A stretch of 64,000 nucleotides of DNA from Streptomyces sp. SJL17-4 (GCF_036826855.1 NZ_CP104578.1:2108001-2172000); one strand, 5' to 3'. Positions 1-11,400 are shown, numbered from the stretch's first letter. The notes: generated by a model not told the origin, from the letters alone. Made by a program: numbers and translations.

Positions 1-3000
1 GGCAGCACGAGCGGAGCGTCGATGACCAGCTCGTCGAGCGCCCCGCAGCCGAACTCGTCACCGGCCCGGACCACCAGGTCCACGTACGCCGTCCCCGGTA
101 CCAGGACCACGCCCTGAACGGCGTGGTCCGCGAGCCACGGGTGGGTTCGCAGCGACAGACGGGAGGTGAAGAGCAGCCCACCGGTCGACGGGACGTCGAC
201 CTTCGCGCCGAGCAGCGGGTGGTCGGCGGCCGAGAGCCCGAGGGACGAGGCGTCCGAGGGGGCATCGGCCGTCCGCAGCCAGTAGTGCTCGTGGTCGAAG
301 GCGTACGTGGGCAGTTCCACGCGCGGGCCACCGGTGGCCCCGGCCGGGAGTACGGCCGTCCAGTCGACGTCCGCGCCGCGCACGAAGGCCTCGGCGAGGG
401 CGTCAAGCAGCGTCTGGCGTTCGTCGCGGCCGTCCCGCATCGCGGGTGCGCACACGACGTCCACCGCGCCCGACGCGCCCGCGGTGTCGGCCTCCGCGGC
501 CGACTCCCGGACGAGTCCGGTCAGTACCGCGCCGGGGCCGAGCTCCAGGAAGACCTGGCCTCCGTGTTCCCGCGCGGCCCGGACACCGGCGGCGAAGAGG
601 ACGGGGCGGCGTACGTGCTCCACCCAGTACTCCGCGGTCCGCATCAGGTCGTCCTCGACGACGCGGCCCGTCACGTTCGACACGACGGGGATGCTCGCCG
701 GCTGCCACGCGACGGCGGCCAGTTCAGCGGCGAACTCGTCGAGCATCGCGTCCATCCGGGCGGAGTGGAACGCGTGCGACACCGCGAGTCGCTTGACCTT
801 GCGGCCGGACGCCTTGAGCTGCTCGGCGAGTTCGAGCACGGGGCCCTCGTCGCCGGAGAGGACCACGGACGCGGGTCCGTTGACGGCGGCGATGTCGACG
901 CCCGTGGTGGAGGTGGAGGCCAGCAGGGCGCGGATCTCGTCCTCGCCCGCCGCCACGGCGACCATCGCGCCACCGGTCGGCAGGACCTGCATCAGGCGGC
1001 CGCGGGCCGCGACCACCGTCGCGGCGTCCTTCAGCGACAGCATGCCGGCCGCGTGCGCGGCGCTGATCTCACCGATCGAGTGCCCCATCACCACGTCGGG
1101 GCGGACGCCCCACGACTCGACGAGCCGGAACAGCGCCGTCTCGACGGCGAAGAGGGCCGCCTGCGTGTACACCGTCTGGTCCAGCAGCCGCGCGTCGGCG
1201 CTGTCCTCGTCGGCGAAGACGAGCTCGCGGATCGGGCGGGCCACCCATCCGGCGAGCGCGGCGTCGAGCTCGGCGCACACCTCGTCCAGCGCTGCCGCGA
1301 AGACCGGGTAGCGGGCATACAGTTCGCGCCCCATGCCGGCGCGCTGCGCGCCCTGGCCGGGGAAGAGCAGGACCAGCTTGCCCGTACCCGTCCGGGTGCC
1401 GGACGTGATGCCGGGGCCGTACTCGCCGTCGGCCAGCGTGCGCAGGCGGGCGAGGAGTTCCTCGCGGCTCGCGGCCACGACCACCGCACGGTCCGAGAGA
1501 AGCGCGCGGTCGGAGAGGAGGGAGGCGGCCAGGCCGGCGAGCGGGACGTTCACTCCGGCTCGGGCGGACTCGTCACCGGCGGATTCCGTCTCGGCGTGAT
1601 CCGTCTCGGCGTGATCCGTCTCGGCGGACTCCTCCGCGGCGAATTCGTCCTCGACGAACTCAGCCAGCCGCCTCGCCTGCCCGGCGAGGGCGGCCGCGCT
1701 CTTCGCCGAGACGACGAACGGCAGGACCGCGTCGCCCTCGGGCGCCGGGTGCGCCTCGGTCGACGGGTGCGCCTCGGTCGCGGGGGCCTCCTGCGGCGCC
1801 TGCTCCAGGATGAGGTGGGCGTTGGTTCCGCTGACGCCGAACGACGAGATGCCCACGCGGCGCGGACGCTCGGTCTCCGGCCACGGACGTTCCTCGGTCA
1901 GCAGCTCGACCGCGCCCGCCGTCCAGTCCACCTGCGGGGTGGGCTCGTCGACCCCCAGGGTCGCCGGGAGGATGCCGTGTCGCATCGACGCGACCATCTT
2001 GATCACGCTCGCGACACCGGCGGCGGCCTGCGTGTGCCCGATGTTGGACTTCAGCGAGCCGAGCCAGAGCGGCCGGTCCGCCTCGCGGCCCTGGCCGTAC
2101 GTCGCGAGGAGCGCCTGCGCCTCGATCGGGTCGCCCAGCGTGGTACCCGTACCGTGCGCCTCGACGACGTCGACGTCCGTCGACGTCAGGCCGGCCTCGG
2201 CGAGGGCCTTGCGGATCACGCGCTGCTGCGCCGGACCGTTCGGAGCGGTCAGACCGTTCGACGCGCCGTCCTGATTGATGGCCGAACCGCGGACGACGGC
2301 GAGGACCTGGTGGCCGTTCCTCCGGGCGTCCGAGAGCCGCTCCAGGAGGACGACACCGACGCCTTCGGAGAGGACCGTTCCGTCGGCGGTGGAGGAGAAG
2401 GCCTTGATACGGCCGTCGGCGGCCAGGCCGCGCTGGCGCGAGAAGCCCAGCACACCGGCCGGGGATCCCATGACGGCCACACCTCCGGCGAGTGCCATCG
2501 TGCATTCGCCCTGCCGCAGCGCCTGCGCGGCCAGGTGGATCGCGACGAGCGACGACGAGCAGGCCGTGTCCACGGTCACCGCGGGACCCTCGAACCCGAA
2601 CACGTACGACACGCGGCCCGAGGCGACGCTGCCGGCGATGGCGGTCGTCGCGAAGCCCTCGAACTCCTCCGGCACCTGCTCCAGCGCACCGAGGTAGTCG
2701 TGGATCGAAACTCCGGAGAAGACACCGATGTTGGTGTCCTGCGCCTGCGTCGGGTCGATGCCCGCGCGTTCGAACACCTCCCACGAGGTCTCGAGGAGCA
2801 GCCGCTGCTGCGGGTCCATCGCCATGGCCTCACGCGGCGAGATGCCGAAGAAGCCCGCGTCGAAGCGGCCGGCCTCGTGGAGGAAACCGCCCTGCTGGAC
2901 GTAGGACGTGCCCGCGTGATCGGGGTCGGAGTCGAAGAGCCCGTCGAGGTTCCAGCCGCGGTCCGTCGGGAAGCCGGACATGCCGTCGCGGCCTTCGTGC

Positions 3001-6000
3001 ACCATCCGCCAGAGGTCCTCGGGACCGGCGACCCCGCCGGGCAGGCGGCAGGCCATGCCGACGATGACGATGGGGTCGTCGTCCGTGGACACGGTGACCC
3101 GCGCCGTGGGGGCGACGGCGGCCGTCTGCCCGCTGAACTCGTCGCGCAGGTACCGCGCGAGGGCGCGCGGGGTCGGGTAGTCGAAGATCAGCGTGGCGGG
3201 GAGCTTCACGCCCGTCGCCGCGCTGAGGCGGTTGCGCAGCTCGACCGCCGTCAGCGAGTCGAAGCCGAGCTCGCTGAAGCCCCGGCCGCCCTGGGCCAGG
3301 TCGCCGACGTTGACGCCGAGCACGTCCATGGCCTCGGCGGCGATGATCTCCAGGAGGGACTTCTCCTGGTCGGCGGGCGTGAGGCCCGCCAGCCGCTGGG
3401 CGAGGGCGTTACGGTCACCCGCGCCGGCCTGCGCCGTGCGACGACCCGGACGCACAAGCCCACGGAGCACCGGCTGCACCCCGCCACCGGCCGTGGCCTC
3501 CGCCCGTACCGCACGCAGGTCCATCTTGATCGGGACGAGCAGCGCCTGGTCGCCGGCCACGGCGGAGTCGAAGTGCGCCATGCCCTCGGCCGAGGACAGG
3601 GCGAGCACACCACCGCGGCCCATACGAGCCTGGTCGACGGCGGCCAGCTGACCGGTGAGGCCGGTGACCTGCTCCCAGAGGCCCCAGGCGAGGGAGACGC
3701 CGGGCAGGCCCGCCGCGCGGCGGCGGAGCATGAGGGCGTCGAGGTAGGCGTTGGCGGCGGCGTAGTTGCCCTGGCCCGCCGAACCGAAGGTGCCGGCCGC
3801 GGAGGAGAACACCACGAAGGCGTCCAGGTCCAGGCCGCGCGTCAGCTCGTCCAGGTGGTGGGCGGCGGCAGCCTTCGGAGCGAAGACACCCGCGAGGCGC
3901 TCGTCGGTCAGGGACGCGAGGACACCGTCGTCGAGGACACCGGCCGTGTGGACGATGCCGGTGAGTCGACGCTCGGCGCTGAGGGTGGACAGGAGCTCCG
4001 CGACCGCTTCGCGGTCGGAGACGTCGCAGGCGACGACGGTCGCCGTGGCGCCCTCGGCCGACAGCTCGGCCACCAGCTCGGCAGCGCCTTCGGCCGCCGG
4101 ACCGCGACGGCTGGCCAGCACCAGATGCCGCACGCCGTGCGCCGACACCAGATGCCGGGCGAGGACACCCGCGAGGGAACCCGTACCACCCGTGATCAGA
4201 ACCGTGCCCTCGGAATCGAAGACCGACTCCCGACCCGACTCGGCCACCGCACCGGCGCGCGCCAGGCGCGGCACGGACACCACGGCACCGCGCACCGCCA
4301 GCTGCGGCTCGCCCACAGCCAGCACATCCGACAGCAGCCCGGAGCCGACCTCGACACCCGGCTCCACATCCAGCAGCACGATCCGGTCCGGATACTCCGC
4401 CTGCGCGGCCCGCACCAGACCCCACACCGCAGCACCAGCCACATCCGACACCACAGCACCGTCGCTCGCAGGCACCGCACCACGCGTCACCACCACAAGC
4501 GGCGACTCCTCGAACCCAGGCGCCACCAGCCACGACTGCAACACACCCAGCACACGGCCCAACAGCCCCACAGCATCGCCGGAATCGCCACTGTCCACGG
4601 CCTCAAGCACCGCCACCGGCGGCACCACACCACCAGCAACCAGCGATGCCACACCAGCGGCATCCGCCACAGCCACCGGAGAGGCACCACCACCGGAGAC
4701 CGAAACCCCCGACAGCTCAGCCCACTCCAGCCGGAACAGCGAATCCACACCCGCACCAGCACCCGCACCCGCGGCGTCCAGCTGCTCCACCGACACCGGC
4801 CGCGACACCAACGAATCCATCGTCAGCACCGGAGCACCCGACTCGTCCGCAGCGTCGAACGACAACGCATCCGGACCACACGGAGCCACCCGCACCCGCA
4901 ACGCCGCAGCACCAGCCGCCTGCAACACCACACCGTTCCACGCGAACGGCAGCACGTTCCGGCCGTCGTCCTCCCGCGTCACGAAGGCGTTCGTGTGCAG
5001 GGCGGCATCCAGGAGTGCCGGGTGCAGACCGAAGCGGCCCGCGTCCTCCCGGGGCTCACGGGGCAGGGCGGCCTCGGCGAAGAGCTCCTCGCCCCGCCGC
5101 CAGACAGCCCGCAGACCCTGGAACGCCGGCCCGTACGCGTACCCGCGCTCGGTCAGATCCTCGTAGAAGCCCGTGATGTCGACCGGCTCCGCACCGGCCG
5201 GCGGCCACTGCCCGAAGTCGAACCGCGTCCCCGCCGAAACCGGCGCCACCGGGGACAGGACACCCGAAGCGTGCCGGGTCCACTCCTGCCCGCCGCCCTC
5301 ACCGGCGTCACCACGGGACGCGTAGACGCCCACCGTGCGACGGCCGGACTCGTCGGCACCGCCGACGGCGACCTGGATGCGGACGGCCTCGTCCTCGGGG
5401 AGCACCAGTGGTGCCCCGATCACGAGCTCGTCCAGCACGCCGCAGCCGAACTCGTCACCGGCGCGGATGGCCAGGTCGACGTAGATGGTGCCGGGGATGA
5501 CGACCGAGCCCTGGATCGCGTGGTCCGCGAGCCACGGGTGCGTCCGCAGCGACAGACGGGAGGTGAACACCAGCCCGTCCGACTGCGGCAGCTCGACGAC
5601 GGCGCCGAGGAGGGGGTGGTCGGTGGAGGCGAGACCGACGGATGCGACGTCGGTGTCGGCACCCGTCAGCTGGATCCAGTAGTGCTCGTGGTCGAAGGCG
5701 TACGTGGGCAGGTCCACGCGCGGACCACCGACAACACCGGTCGGCAGGACGGCCGTCCAGTCGACGTCCACACCACGCACGAACGCCTCACCGAGGGAGG
5801 CCAGCATGCGACGCATGCCGCCCTCACCCCGGCGCAGAGAGCCCACCAGCACCAGGTCGGCCTCCGCCTGGTCGGCGATCTCCGTCACCGGCTGGAGGAG
5901 CACCGGGTGGGGGCTGACCTCGACGAAGACACCGAAGCCCGCACCGATCAGCTCGCGGACAGCGGGCTCGAAGCCCACCGTGCGCCGCAGGTTGCGGTAC

Positions 6001-8432
6001 CAGTACCCGCCGTCGAGCACACCCTCGGACTCGACCCACGCACCGTCCACCGAGGAGAAGAACGGAATCTCAGGAGCCAGCGCGGAAACCCCGGCGAGCT
6101 CGGTCGCGAGGACCTCTTCCACGGCCTCGACGTGACGGGTGTGGGACGCGTAGTCCACCGCGACCCGCCGCACCCGCACACCACGGCCCTCCAGCACGGT
6201 CAGCAGACCGTCCAGAGCATCCGCATCACCCGCGATCACCACGGACGTCGGGCCGTTGACCGCCGCAACCTCCACACCCTCGACCAGCAGACCCCGAACC
6301 TCGGCCTCCGAAAGTGCAACGGAAGCCATACCGCCCGCGCCCGACAGGACTCGGCCGATCGCCTGACTCCGCAGAGCCACCACACGCGCCGCGTCCTCAA
6401 GGGACAGCGCACCCGCCACACACGCCGCGGCGATCTCACCCTGCGAATGACCCAGAACCGCATCCGGAACGACACCAGCCGAACGCCACACCGCGGCCAG
6501 CGACACCATCACCGCGAAACTCGCCGGCTGGATCACATCCACCCGCTCCAGCAGCCCCGCGTCCGCGTCACCCCGCAGCACATCCGTCAGCGACCAGTCC
6601 ACGAACGGGGACAGCGCACGCTCACACTCGGCCACCCGATCCGCGAACACCGCGGACGAGTCCAGCAGTTCACGGCCCATGCCCACCCACTGAGCACCCT
6701 GACCCGGGAACACGAACACCGACCGGCCCGGACCACTGCCCACGCCAGGAACGAGGCTCCTGACCAGCGTCGCGTCGGACTCCCCACGCGCCAGCGCACC
6801 GAGACCCGACAGCAGCTCCTCGCGCGAACCCGCGACCACCACCGCACGATCCGACATCACCGCACGACCGGACAGCAGCGAAGCGGCGACTCCCGCCTGC
6901 GACACGGCCTCGTCGCCCTCGACGAACTCCGCCAGCCGCGCCGCCTGACCCGACAGCGCACCCGCACCCTTCGCCGACACCACGAACGGCAGCACGGCGT
7001 CGCCGTCCACGGGCTGCGTGGACTCGGAGTCCGGAAGCTCGCTCTCGGGCGCCTGCTCCAGGATCACATGCGCGTTCGTACCGCTCGCGCCGAACGACGA
7101 GACGCCCACACGGCGCGGACGCTCGGTCTCCGGCCACGCCCGGGACTCCGTGAGCAGCTCGACCGCGCCCGCCGTCCAGTCGACCTGCGGGGTCGGCTCG
7201 TCCACGTGCAGCGTCGCCGGGAGCACACCGTGCCGCAGCGACTGCACGGTCTTGATCACCGCGGCGACACCGGAAGCGGCCTGTGCGTGCCCGAGGACGG
7301 ACTTCACCGAGCCCAGCAGCAGCGGCCTGCCCTCCTCGCGGCCCTGGCCATAGGTGGCGAGCAGCGCCTGCGCCTCGATCGGGTCACCCAGCGTCGTACC
7401 CGTACCGTGCGCTTCCACCATGTCGATGTCGGAGGTGGTCAGTCCGGCGTTGGCGAGGGCCTTGCGGATCACCCGCTGCTGCGCGGGACCGTTCGGAGCC
7501 GTCAGGCCGTTCGACGCACCGTCCTGGTTGATCGCGGAACCCCGCAGCACGGCCAGCACGTGATGCCCGTTCTTGCGGGCGTCCGAGAGCCGCTCCAGGA
7601 GCACCACACCCACGCCCTCGGCCCATCCGCTGCCGTCGGCGGACGCGGAGAACGCCTTGATGCGGCCGTCGGCGGCCAGGCCGCGCTGCCGCGAGAAGCC
7701 GACGAAGCCACCCGGCGTGGCCATCACGGTGGCACCACCGGCCAGCGCCATCGAGCACTCGCCACGGCGCAGTGCCTGCGCCGCCAGGTGCATGGCGACC
7801 AGCGAGGAGGAGCACATGGTGTCGACGGTCACGGCCGGGCCTTCCAGGCCCAGGGTGTAGGCGACGCGGCCGGAGGCGACGCCGCCGGCGGTGCCGAGGG
7901 CGCGTTCGAGGCTGAGGTATCCCTCGAAGCCGCTCAGGTCCGGCGCGTAGTCCTGGTGCACCATGCCGGTGAAGACGCCGACGTCGGCGCCCCGCACGGA
8001 GGTCGGGTCGATGCCGGCGCGCTCGAAGGTCTCCCAGGAGACCTCCAGGAGCTGGCGCTGCTGCGGGTCCATGGCGAGGGCCTCGCGCGGCGAGATCCCG
8101 AAGAACGCCGCGTCGAACTTGGCCGCGTCGTGCAGGAAGGCGCCTTCGCGCACGTAGGTGGTCCCGGGGTTGTCGGGATCCGGGTCGAAGAGTCCGTCGA
8201 GGTCCCAGCCGCGGTCGGTCGGGAACTCGGTGTAGACGTCGGCGCCCGCGGAGACCACCCGCCAGAAGTCCTCGGGGTTGCTGATGCCACCCGGGAAGCG
8301 GCAGCCCATCGACACGATGGCTATGGGCTCGACGGCAGCGGCGGCGAGCTGGCTGTTCTCGTGCTGCAGCCTGGAGTTCTCCTTCAGAGACGCACGCAGT
8401 GCACTCACAAGCTGCTCGTCGGGCGATGCCAT
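1..8432 (-). CDS. Type I modular polyketide synthase, modules 4 and 5 (partial, cut by left edge)
   Basis: Second ansamycin PKS subunit, extending the chain passed on by the upstream subunit. The ATG at 8432 has GGAGG six bases upstream and lies 28 bp after the stop of the first PKS. Residues 1-33 form a short N-terminal helical docking segment. Approximate domains: KS4 34-455, AT4 572-910, DH4 937-1195, KR4 1406-1600, ACP4 1677-1747, KS5 1782-2210, AT5 2352-2697 and DH5 from 2726 to the edge. KS4 has DTMCSSS and KS5 DTACSSS at the active cysteine. AT4 has GHSQG and YASH (methylmalonyl-CoA); AT5 has GHSIG and HAFH (malonyl-CoA). Both DHs keep HxxxGxxxxP (HAIQGSVVIP, HAVQGVVLVP). KR4 has the LDD motif of B-type reductases and NYAAAN with the catalytic Tyr. 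Module 4 should therefore install a methyl-branched double bond. The frame stays open to base 1, so the rest of module 5 and any later modules lie outside. Confidence 0.97.
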   Translation of the reverse strand, partial: MASPDEQLVSALRASLKENSRLQHENSQLAAAAVEPIAIVSMGCRFPGGISNPEDFWRVVSAGADVYTEFPTDRGWDLDGLFDPDPDNPGTTYVREGAFLHDAAKFDAAFFGISPREALAMDPQQRQLLEVSWETFERAGIDPTSVRGADVGVFTGMVHQDYAPDLSGFEGYLSLERALGTAGGVASGRVAYTLGLEGPAVTVDTMCSSSLVAMHLAAQALRRGECSMALAGGATVMATPGGFVGFSRQRGLAADGRIKAFSASADGSGWAEGVGVVLLERLSDARKNGHHVLAVLRGSAINQDGASNGLTAPNGPAQQRVIRKALANAGLTTSDIDMVEAHGTGTTLGDPIEAQALLATYGQGREEGRPLLLGSVKSVLGHAQAASGVAAVIKTVQSLRHGVLPATLHVDEPTPQVDWTAGAVELLTESRAWPETERPRRVGVSSFGASGTNAHVILEQAPESELPDSESTQPVDGDAVLPFVVSAKGAGALSGQAARLAEFVEGDEAVSQAGVAASLLSGRAVMSDRAVVVAGSREELLSGLGALARGESDATLVRSLVPGVGSGPGRSVFVFPGQGAQWVGMGRELLDSSAVFADRVAECERALSPFVDWSLTDVLRGDADAGLLERVDVIQPASFAVMVSLAAVWRSAGVVPDAVLGHSQGEIAAACVAGALSLEDAARVVALRSQAIGRVLSGAGGMASVALSEAEVRGLLVEGVEVAAVNGPTSVVIAGDADALDGLLTVLEGRGVRVRRVAVDYASHTRHVEAVEEVLATELAGVSALAPEIPFFSSVDGAWVESEGVLDGGYWYRNLRRTVGFEPAVRELIGAGFGVFVEVSPHPVLLQPVTEIADQAEADLVLVGSLRRGEGGMRRMLASLGEAFVRGVDVDWTAVLPTGVVGGPRVDLPTYAFDHEHYWIQLTGADTDVASVGLASTDHPLLGAVVELPQSDGLVFTSRLSLRTHPWLADHAIQGSVVIPGTIYVDLAIRAGDEFGCGVLDELVIGAPLVLPEDEAVRIQVAVGGADESGRRTVGVYASRGDAGEGGGQEWTRHASGVLSPVAPVSAGTRFDFGQWPPAGAEPVDITGFYEDLTERGYAYGPAFQGLRAVWRRGEELFAEAALPREPREDAGRFGLHPALLDAALHTNAFVTREDDGRNVLPFAWNGVVLQAAGAAALRVRVAPCGPDALSFDAADESGAPVLTMDSLVSRPVSVEQLDAAGAGAGAGVDSLFRLEWAELSGVSVSGGGASPVAVADAAGVASLVAGGVVPPVAVLEAVDSGDSGDAVGLLGRVLGVLQSWLVAPGFEESPLVVVTRGAVPASDGAVVSDVAGAAVWGLVRAAQAEYPDRIVLLDVEPGVEVGSGLLSDVLAVGEPQLAVRGAVVSVPRLARAGAVAESGRESVFDSEGTVLITGGTGSLAGVLARHLVSAHGVRHLVLASRRGPAAEGAAELVAELSAEGATATVVACDVSDREAVAELLSTLSAERRLTGIVHTAGVLDDGVLASLTDERLAGVFAPKAAAAHHLDELTRGLDLDAFVVFSSAAGTFGSAGQGNYAAANAYLDALMLRRRAAGLPGVSLAWGLWEQVTGLTGQLAAVDQARMGRGGVLALSSAEGMAHFDSAVAGDQALLVPIKMDLRAVRAEATAGGGVQPVLRGLVRPGRRTAQAGAGDRNALAQRLAGLTPADQEKSLLEIIAAEAMDVLGVNVGDLAQGGRGFSELGFDSLTAVELRNRLSAATGVKLPATLIFDYPTPRALARYLRDEFSGQTAAVAPTARVTVSTDDDPIVIVGMACRLPGGVAGPEDLWRMVHEGRDGMSGFPTDRGWNLDGLFDSDPDHAGTSYVQQGGFLHEAGRFDAGFFGISPREAMAMDPQQRLLLETSWEVFERAGIDPTQAQDTNIGVFSGVSIHDYLGALEQVPEEFEGFATTAIAGSVASGRVSYVFGFEGPAVTVDTACSSSLVAIHLAAQALRQGECTMALAGGVAVMGSPAGVLGFSRQRGLAADGRIKAFSSTADGTVLSEGVGVVLLERLSDARRNGHQVLAVVRGSAINQDGASNGLTAPNGPAQQRVIRKALAEAGLTSTDVDVVEAHGTGTTLGDPIEAQALLATYGQGREADRPLWLGSLKSNIGHTQAAAGVASVIKMVASMRHGILPATLGVDEPTPQVDWTAGAVELLTEERPWPETERPRRVGISSFGVSGTNAHLILEQAPQEAPATEAHPSTEAHPAPEGDAVLPFVVSAKSAAALAGQARRLAEFVEDEFAAEESAETDHAETDHAETESAGDESARAGVNVPLAGLAASLLSDRALLSDRAVVVAASREELLARLRTLADGEYGPGITSGTRTGTGKLVLLFPGQGAQRAGMGRELYARYPVFAAALDEVCAELDAALAGWVARPIRELVFADEDSADARLLDQTVYTQAALFAVETALFRLVESWGVRPDVVMGHSIGEISAAHAAGMLSLKDAATVVAARGRLMQVLPTGGAMVAVAAGEDEIRALLASTSTTGVDIAAVNGPASVVLSGDEGPVLELAEQLKASGRKVKRLAVSHAFHSARMDAMLDEFAAELAAVAWQPASIPVVSNVTGRVVEDDLMRTAEYWVEHVRRPVLFAAGVRAAREHGGQVFLELGPGAVLTGLVRESAAEADTAGASGAVDVVCAPAMRDGRDERQTLLDALAEAFVRGADVDWTAVLPAGATGGPRVELPTYAFDHEHYWLRTADAPSDASSLGLSAADHPLLGAKVDVPSTGGLLFTSRLSLRTHPWLADHAVQGVVLVPGTAYVDLVVRAGDEFGCGALDELVIDAPLVL
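1587..1631. repeat. 15-bp tandem repeat in the KS5-AT5 linker
   Basis: Three near-copies of a 15-bp unit (CCGTCTCGGCGTGAT) encode repeated Ala-Glu-Thr-Asp-His in the linker ahead of AT5. A second short duplication of 18 bp lies close by at about 1748-1784 and encodes Glu-Ala-His-Pro repeats. Both are in frame and outside any catalytic domain. Confidence 0.8.
5594..6725. repeat. Near-identical 1,132-bp duplication, copy in module 4 (partner 19680-20811)
   Basis: Read side by side with an offset of 14,086 bases, this segment and 19680-20811 differ at one base that I can find (G at 6339, A at 20425), and the change is silent in the PKS frame. The block covers nearly all of the methylmalonyl AT and the linker into the DH, and sequence identity drops abruptly at both ends. 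A third, more diverged copy covers AT3 at about 10660-11725. Confidence 0.93.
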
Positions 8433-8460
8433 TTCTTCCTCCACGATCTGATGTAACGGG

Positions 8461-11400
8461 TCAGCTTGCGTCGTCGCCGAGTGCCAGCTGAATGAGGCTG
8501 GCGACGTCCATTGCGTCGATGAGTTCCGAGTTGTCCTCGGACGGCGCCGACACCTCGGGCGCGTCCGTCTCGGCAAGTTCCAGAAGGGCGTCCAGGACTC
8601 CGGACTCCTTGAACCGGGCGAAGGGGACGGTCGCCAGGACACGCCTGAGGTCGTCCTCCCGCCCTTCGAACTCGTCTCCGGTCGTACGGAGGAGTTCGGC
8701 GCGCAGGTACTCGACCAGCGCGTCGGGGGTGGGGTAGTCGAAGAGCAGCGTCGCGGGCAGGCGCAGACCCGTGGCCGCTTGCAGGCTGTTGCGGAGGCCG
8801 ACGGCCGCCAGCGAGTCGAACCCGACCTCCTGGAAGGCCTGGAGCGGCCGGATGGCCTCGGAGCTCGTGTGGCCGAGGACGGTGGCGGCGTGGCTGCGGA
8901 CGAGCCGCAGCAGGATGCGCTGCTGCTCGGTCTCCGAGGCTGCCGTCAGGCTCGCGACCAGGGACGAGTGTGCGTCGTCGCTGCCCGGGCCCGTCTCGGA
9001 CTGCGCGGACCGCATCACCTCGCGTGCCTCGGGCAGTTCGCCGAACAGGGGGCTCGGCCGGACGGACGTGAACGCCGGGATGAACGCCGTCCAGTCCATG
9101 TCGGCGACGACCACCATGTTCTCGTCGGCGCGCAGTGCCTGCTCCAGGATGCTCACAGCGACCTCGGGAGCCACCGGGAGGACACCTCGGCGGCGCAGCT
9201 GGGCGAGCGCGTCCGGGTCGGCGCCGACACCGATCTGGTCGAGTGCGCCCCAGGCGAGGGAGGTCGCCCTGAGTCCGCGTGCGCGGCGGCGTTCGACGAG
9301 GGCGTCGAGGACGGCGTTCGCCGCACCGGACGGGCCCTGCCCACCGCCGCCCCAGACGCCGGCGATCGAGGAGAAGGTGACGAAGGCGTCGAGCTCGGTG
9401 TCCTTGAGGTGCTCGTCGAGCCACACGGCGAGCTCCACCTTCGCGGCGAACACCTCGTCGAGGTCGGCGCGCCGTGTGTCGGCCAGGGAGCTGGTCTGCA
9501 TGACGTCGGCGGCATGGATCACGGCGGTCAGCGGCCGGTCGTCGGGGAGTCCGTCGAGCAGGCGGGCGAGCGCGTCGTGGTCGGCGGCGTCACAGGCCGT
9601 GACACCGGTACGGACGTCCAGCCGGGAGAGTTCGTCGCGCAGCGTCTCGACGCTGCCGTCCGGGGTCTCGGCGGTGGTCGTGACGATCAGGGCGTCGGCC
9701 CCGCCGAGCGCGAGCCAGTGGGCGGCATGCCGGCCGAGGCCCTCGGTTCCGCCGGTGACGAGGACCGTTCCACGCGGCTGCCACCGCTGCGTACCCGCCG
9801 TCTTCGGCAGGGACTTGCGGACCAGTCGGCGGGCGTGGACGCCCGTACGCCGGATCGCGAGCTGGTCCTCGTCGCCCGCGGAGTTGAGTACGCCGAGCAG
9901 ACGCTGAACGGTTCGGTTGTCGATCTCGGCGGGCAGGTCGACGAGGCCGCCCCAGCGGTCCGCGAACTCCAGGCCCGCGGCGCGGCCGAGGCCCCAGTGC
10001 GCCGCCTGGAGCGGGGAGGTCACGGAGTCCTGCGCTCCCGTGCTGACCGCGCCCGCGGTCAGGCACCAGAGCGACTGGGTGGCACCCGTGTCGGCGAGGG
10101 CCTGGAGAAGCACCAGGGTGGTCTCGGCGACGGCCGCGGCGTCCTGCGGCGTCTGTCCCCGCTCCGGAGCGTTTGCCTGACCCCGCTCAAGGGCGTGGAG
10201 GGAAAGTACGCCGGACAGGTCGTGCTCGGCGAGTACGCGGCTCAGCGACTCGGCGAGGGAAGCCCGGTCACGAAGGCCGGCTTCCGGAACCTCCAGCAGC
10301 ACCGTGTTGAGGCCCTGGGAAGCCAGTACGCGCGCCAGGTCGTCGGTCCCACCGGCACCGGCACGCTCGGCCGGGGCGATCACCAGCCACGTACCGCCCG
10401 GGACTCCGGGGGCGGACTGCGGCAGGGGCTGCCACGTGACGGCGTAGCGGAGACCCTCCACCACGGACCGCTCGCGGCGGCCCTCACGCCAGTCCGCCAA
10501 CAGCGGGACGACGGCGCCGAGGGCACTCTGGCGGTCGGTCGTGTCGGCCTTCAGCAGCGTGGCCAGCGCGTCCAGATCGGCGTCGTCGACGGCGGTCCAG
10601 AAGTCGCGGTCGGCTTCGTTGACCTGGATGTCTCCGTCGGTGGGACGGTCGGGAGCCTTGAGCCAGTAGTGCTCGTGGTCGAAGGCGTACGTGGGCAGGT
10701 CGACGCGCGGACCACCGGCAACACCGTCTGGCAGGACGGCCGTCCAGTCGACGTCCACACCACGCACGAACGCCTCGGCAAGGGACGCCAGCATGCGACG
10801 CATGCCACCCTCACCCCGCCGCAGAGAGCCCACCAGCACCAGGTCGGCCTCCGCCTGGTCCGCGATCTCCGTCACCGGCTGGAGGAGCACCGGGTGCGGG
10901 CTGACCTCGACGAACACACCGAAGCCCGCACCGATCAGCTCACGCACCGCCGGCTCGAAGCCCACCGTGCGCCGCAGATTCCGGTACCAATACCCGCCGT
11001 CCACGACGCCCGCCTCTTCGATCCAGGCGCCGTCCACGGACGAGAAGAACGGAATCTCAGGAGCCAGCGCGGAAACCCCGGCGAGCTCGACCGCGAGAAC
11101 TTCCTCCACGGCCTCGACGTGACGGGTGTGGGACGCGTAATCCACCGCGACCCGCCGCACCCGCACACCACGGCCCTCCAGCACGGTCAGCAGACCATCC
11201 AAGGCATCCGCATCACCCGCGATCACCACGGACGTCGGGCCGTTGACCGCCGCAACCTCCACACCCTCAACGAGCAGACCCCGAACCTCGGCCTCCGACA
11301 GAGCCACCGACGCCATACCGCCCGCGCCCGACAACACCCGGCCGATCGCCTGACTCCGCAGAGCCACCACACGCGCCGCATCCTCCAGGGACAGCGCACC

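Noticed and set aside
123..8456. A 2777-codon open frame on the plus strand opposite the second PKS, and similar giant plus-strand frames at 12175-17409 and 17884-22587
   Set aside because: They are antisense shadows of GC-biased PKS coding DNA, with Arg/His/Gly-rich low-complexity translations and no domains. The minus strand reads perfect PKS modules throughout.
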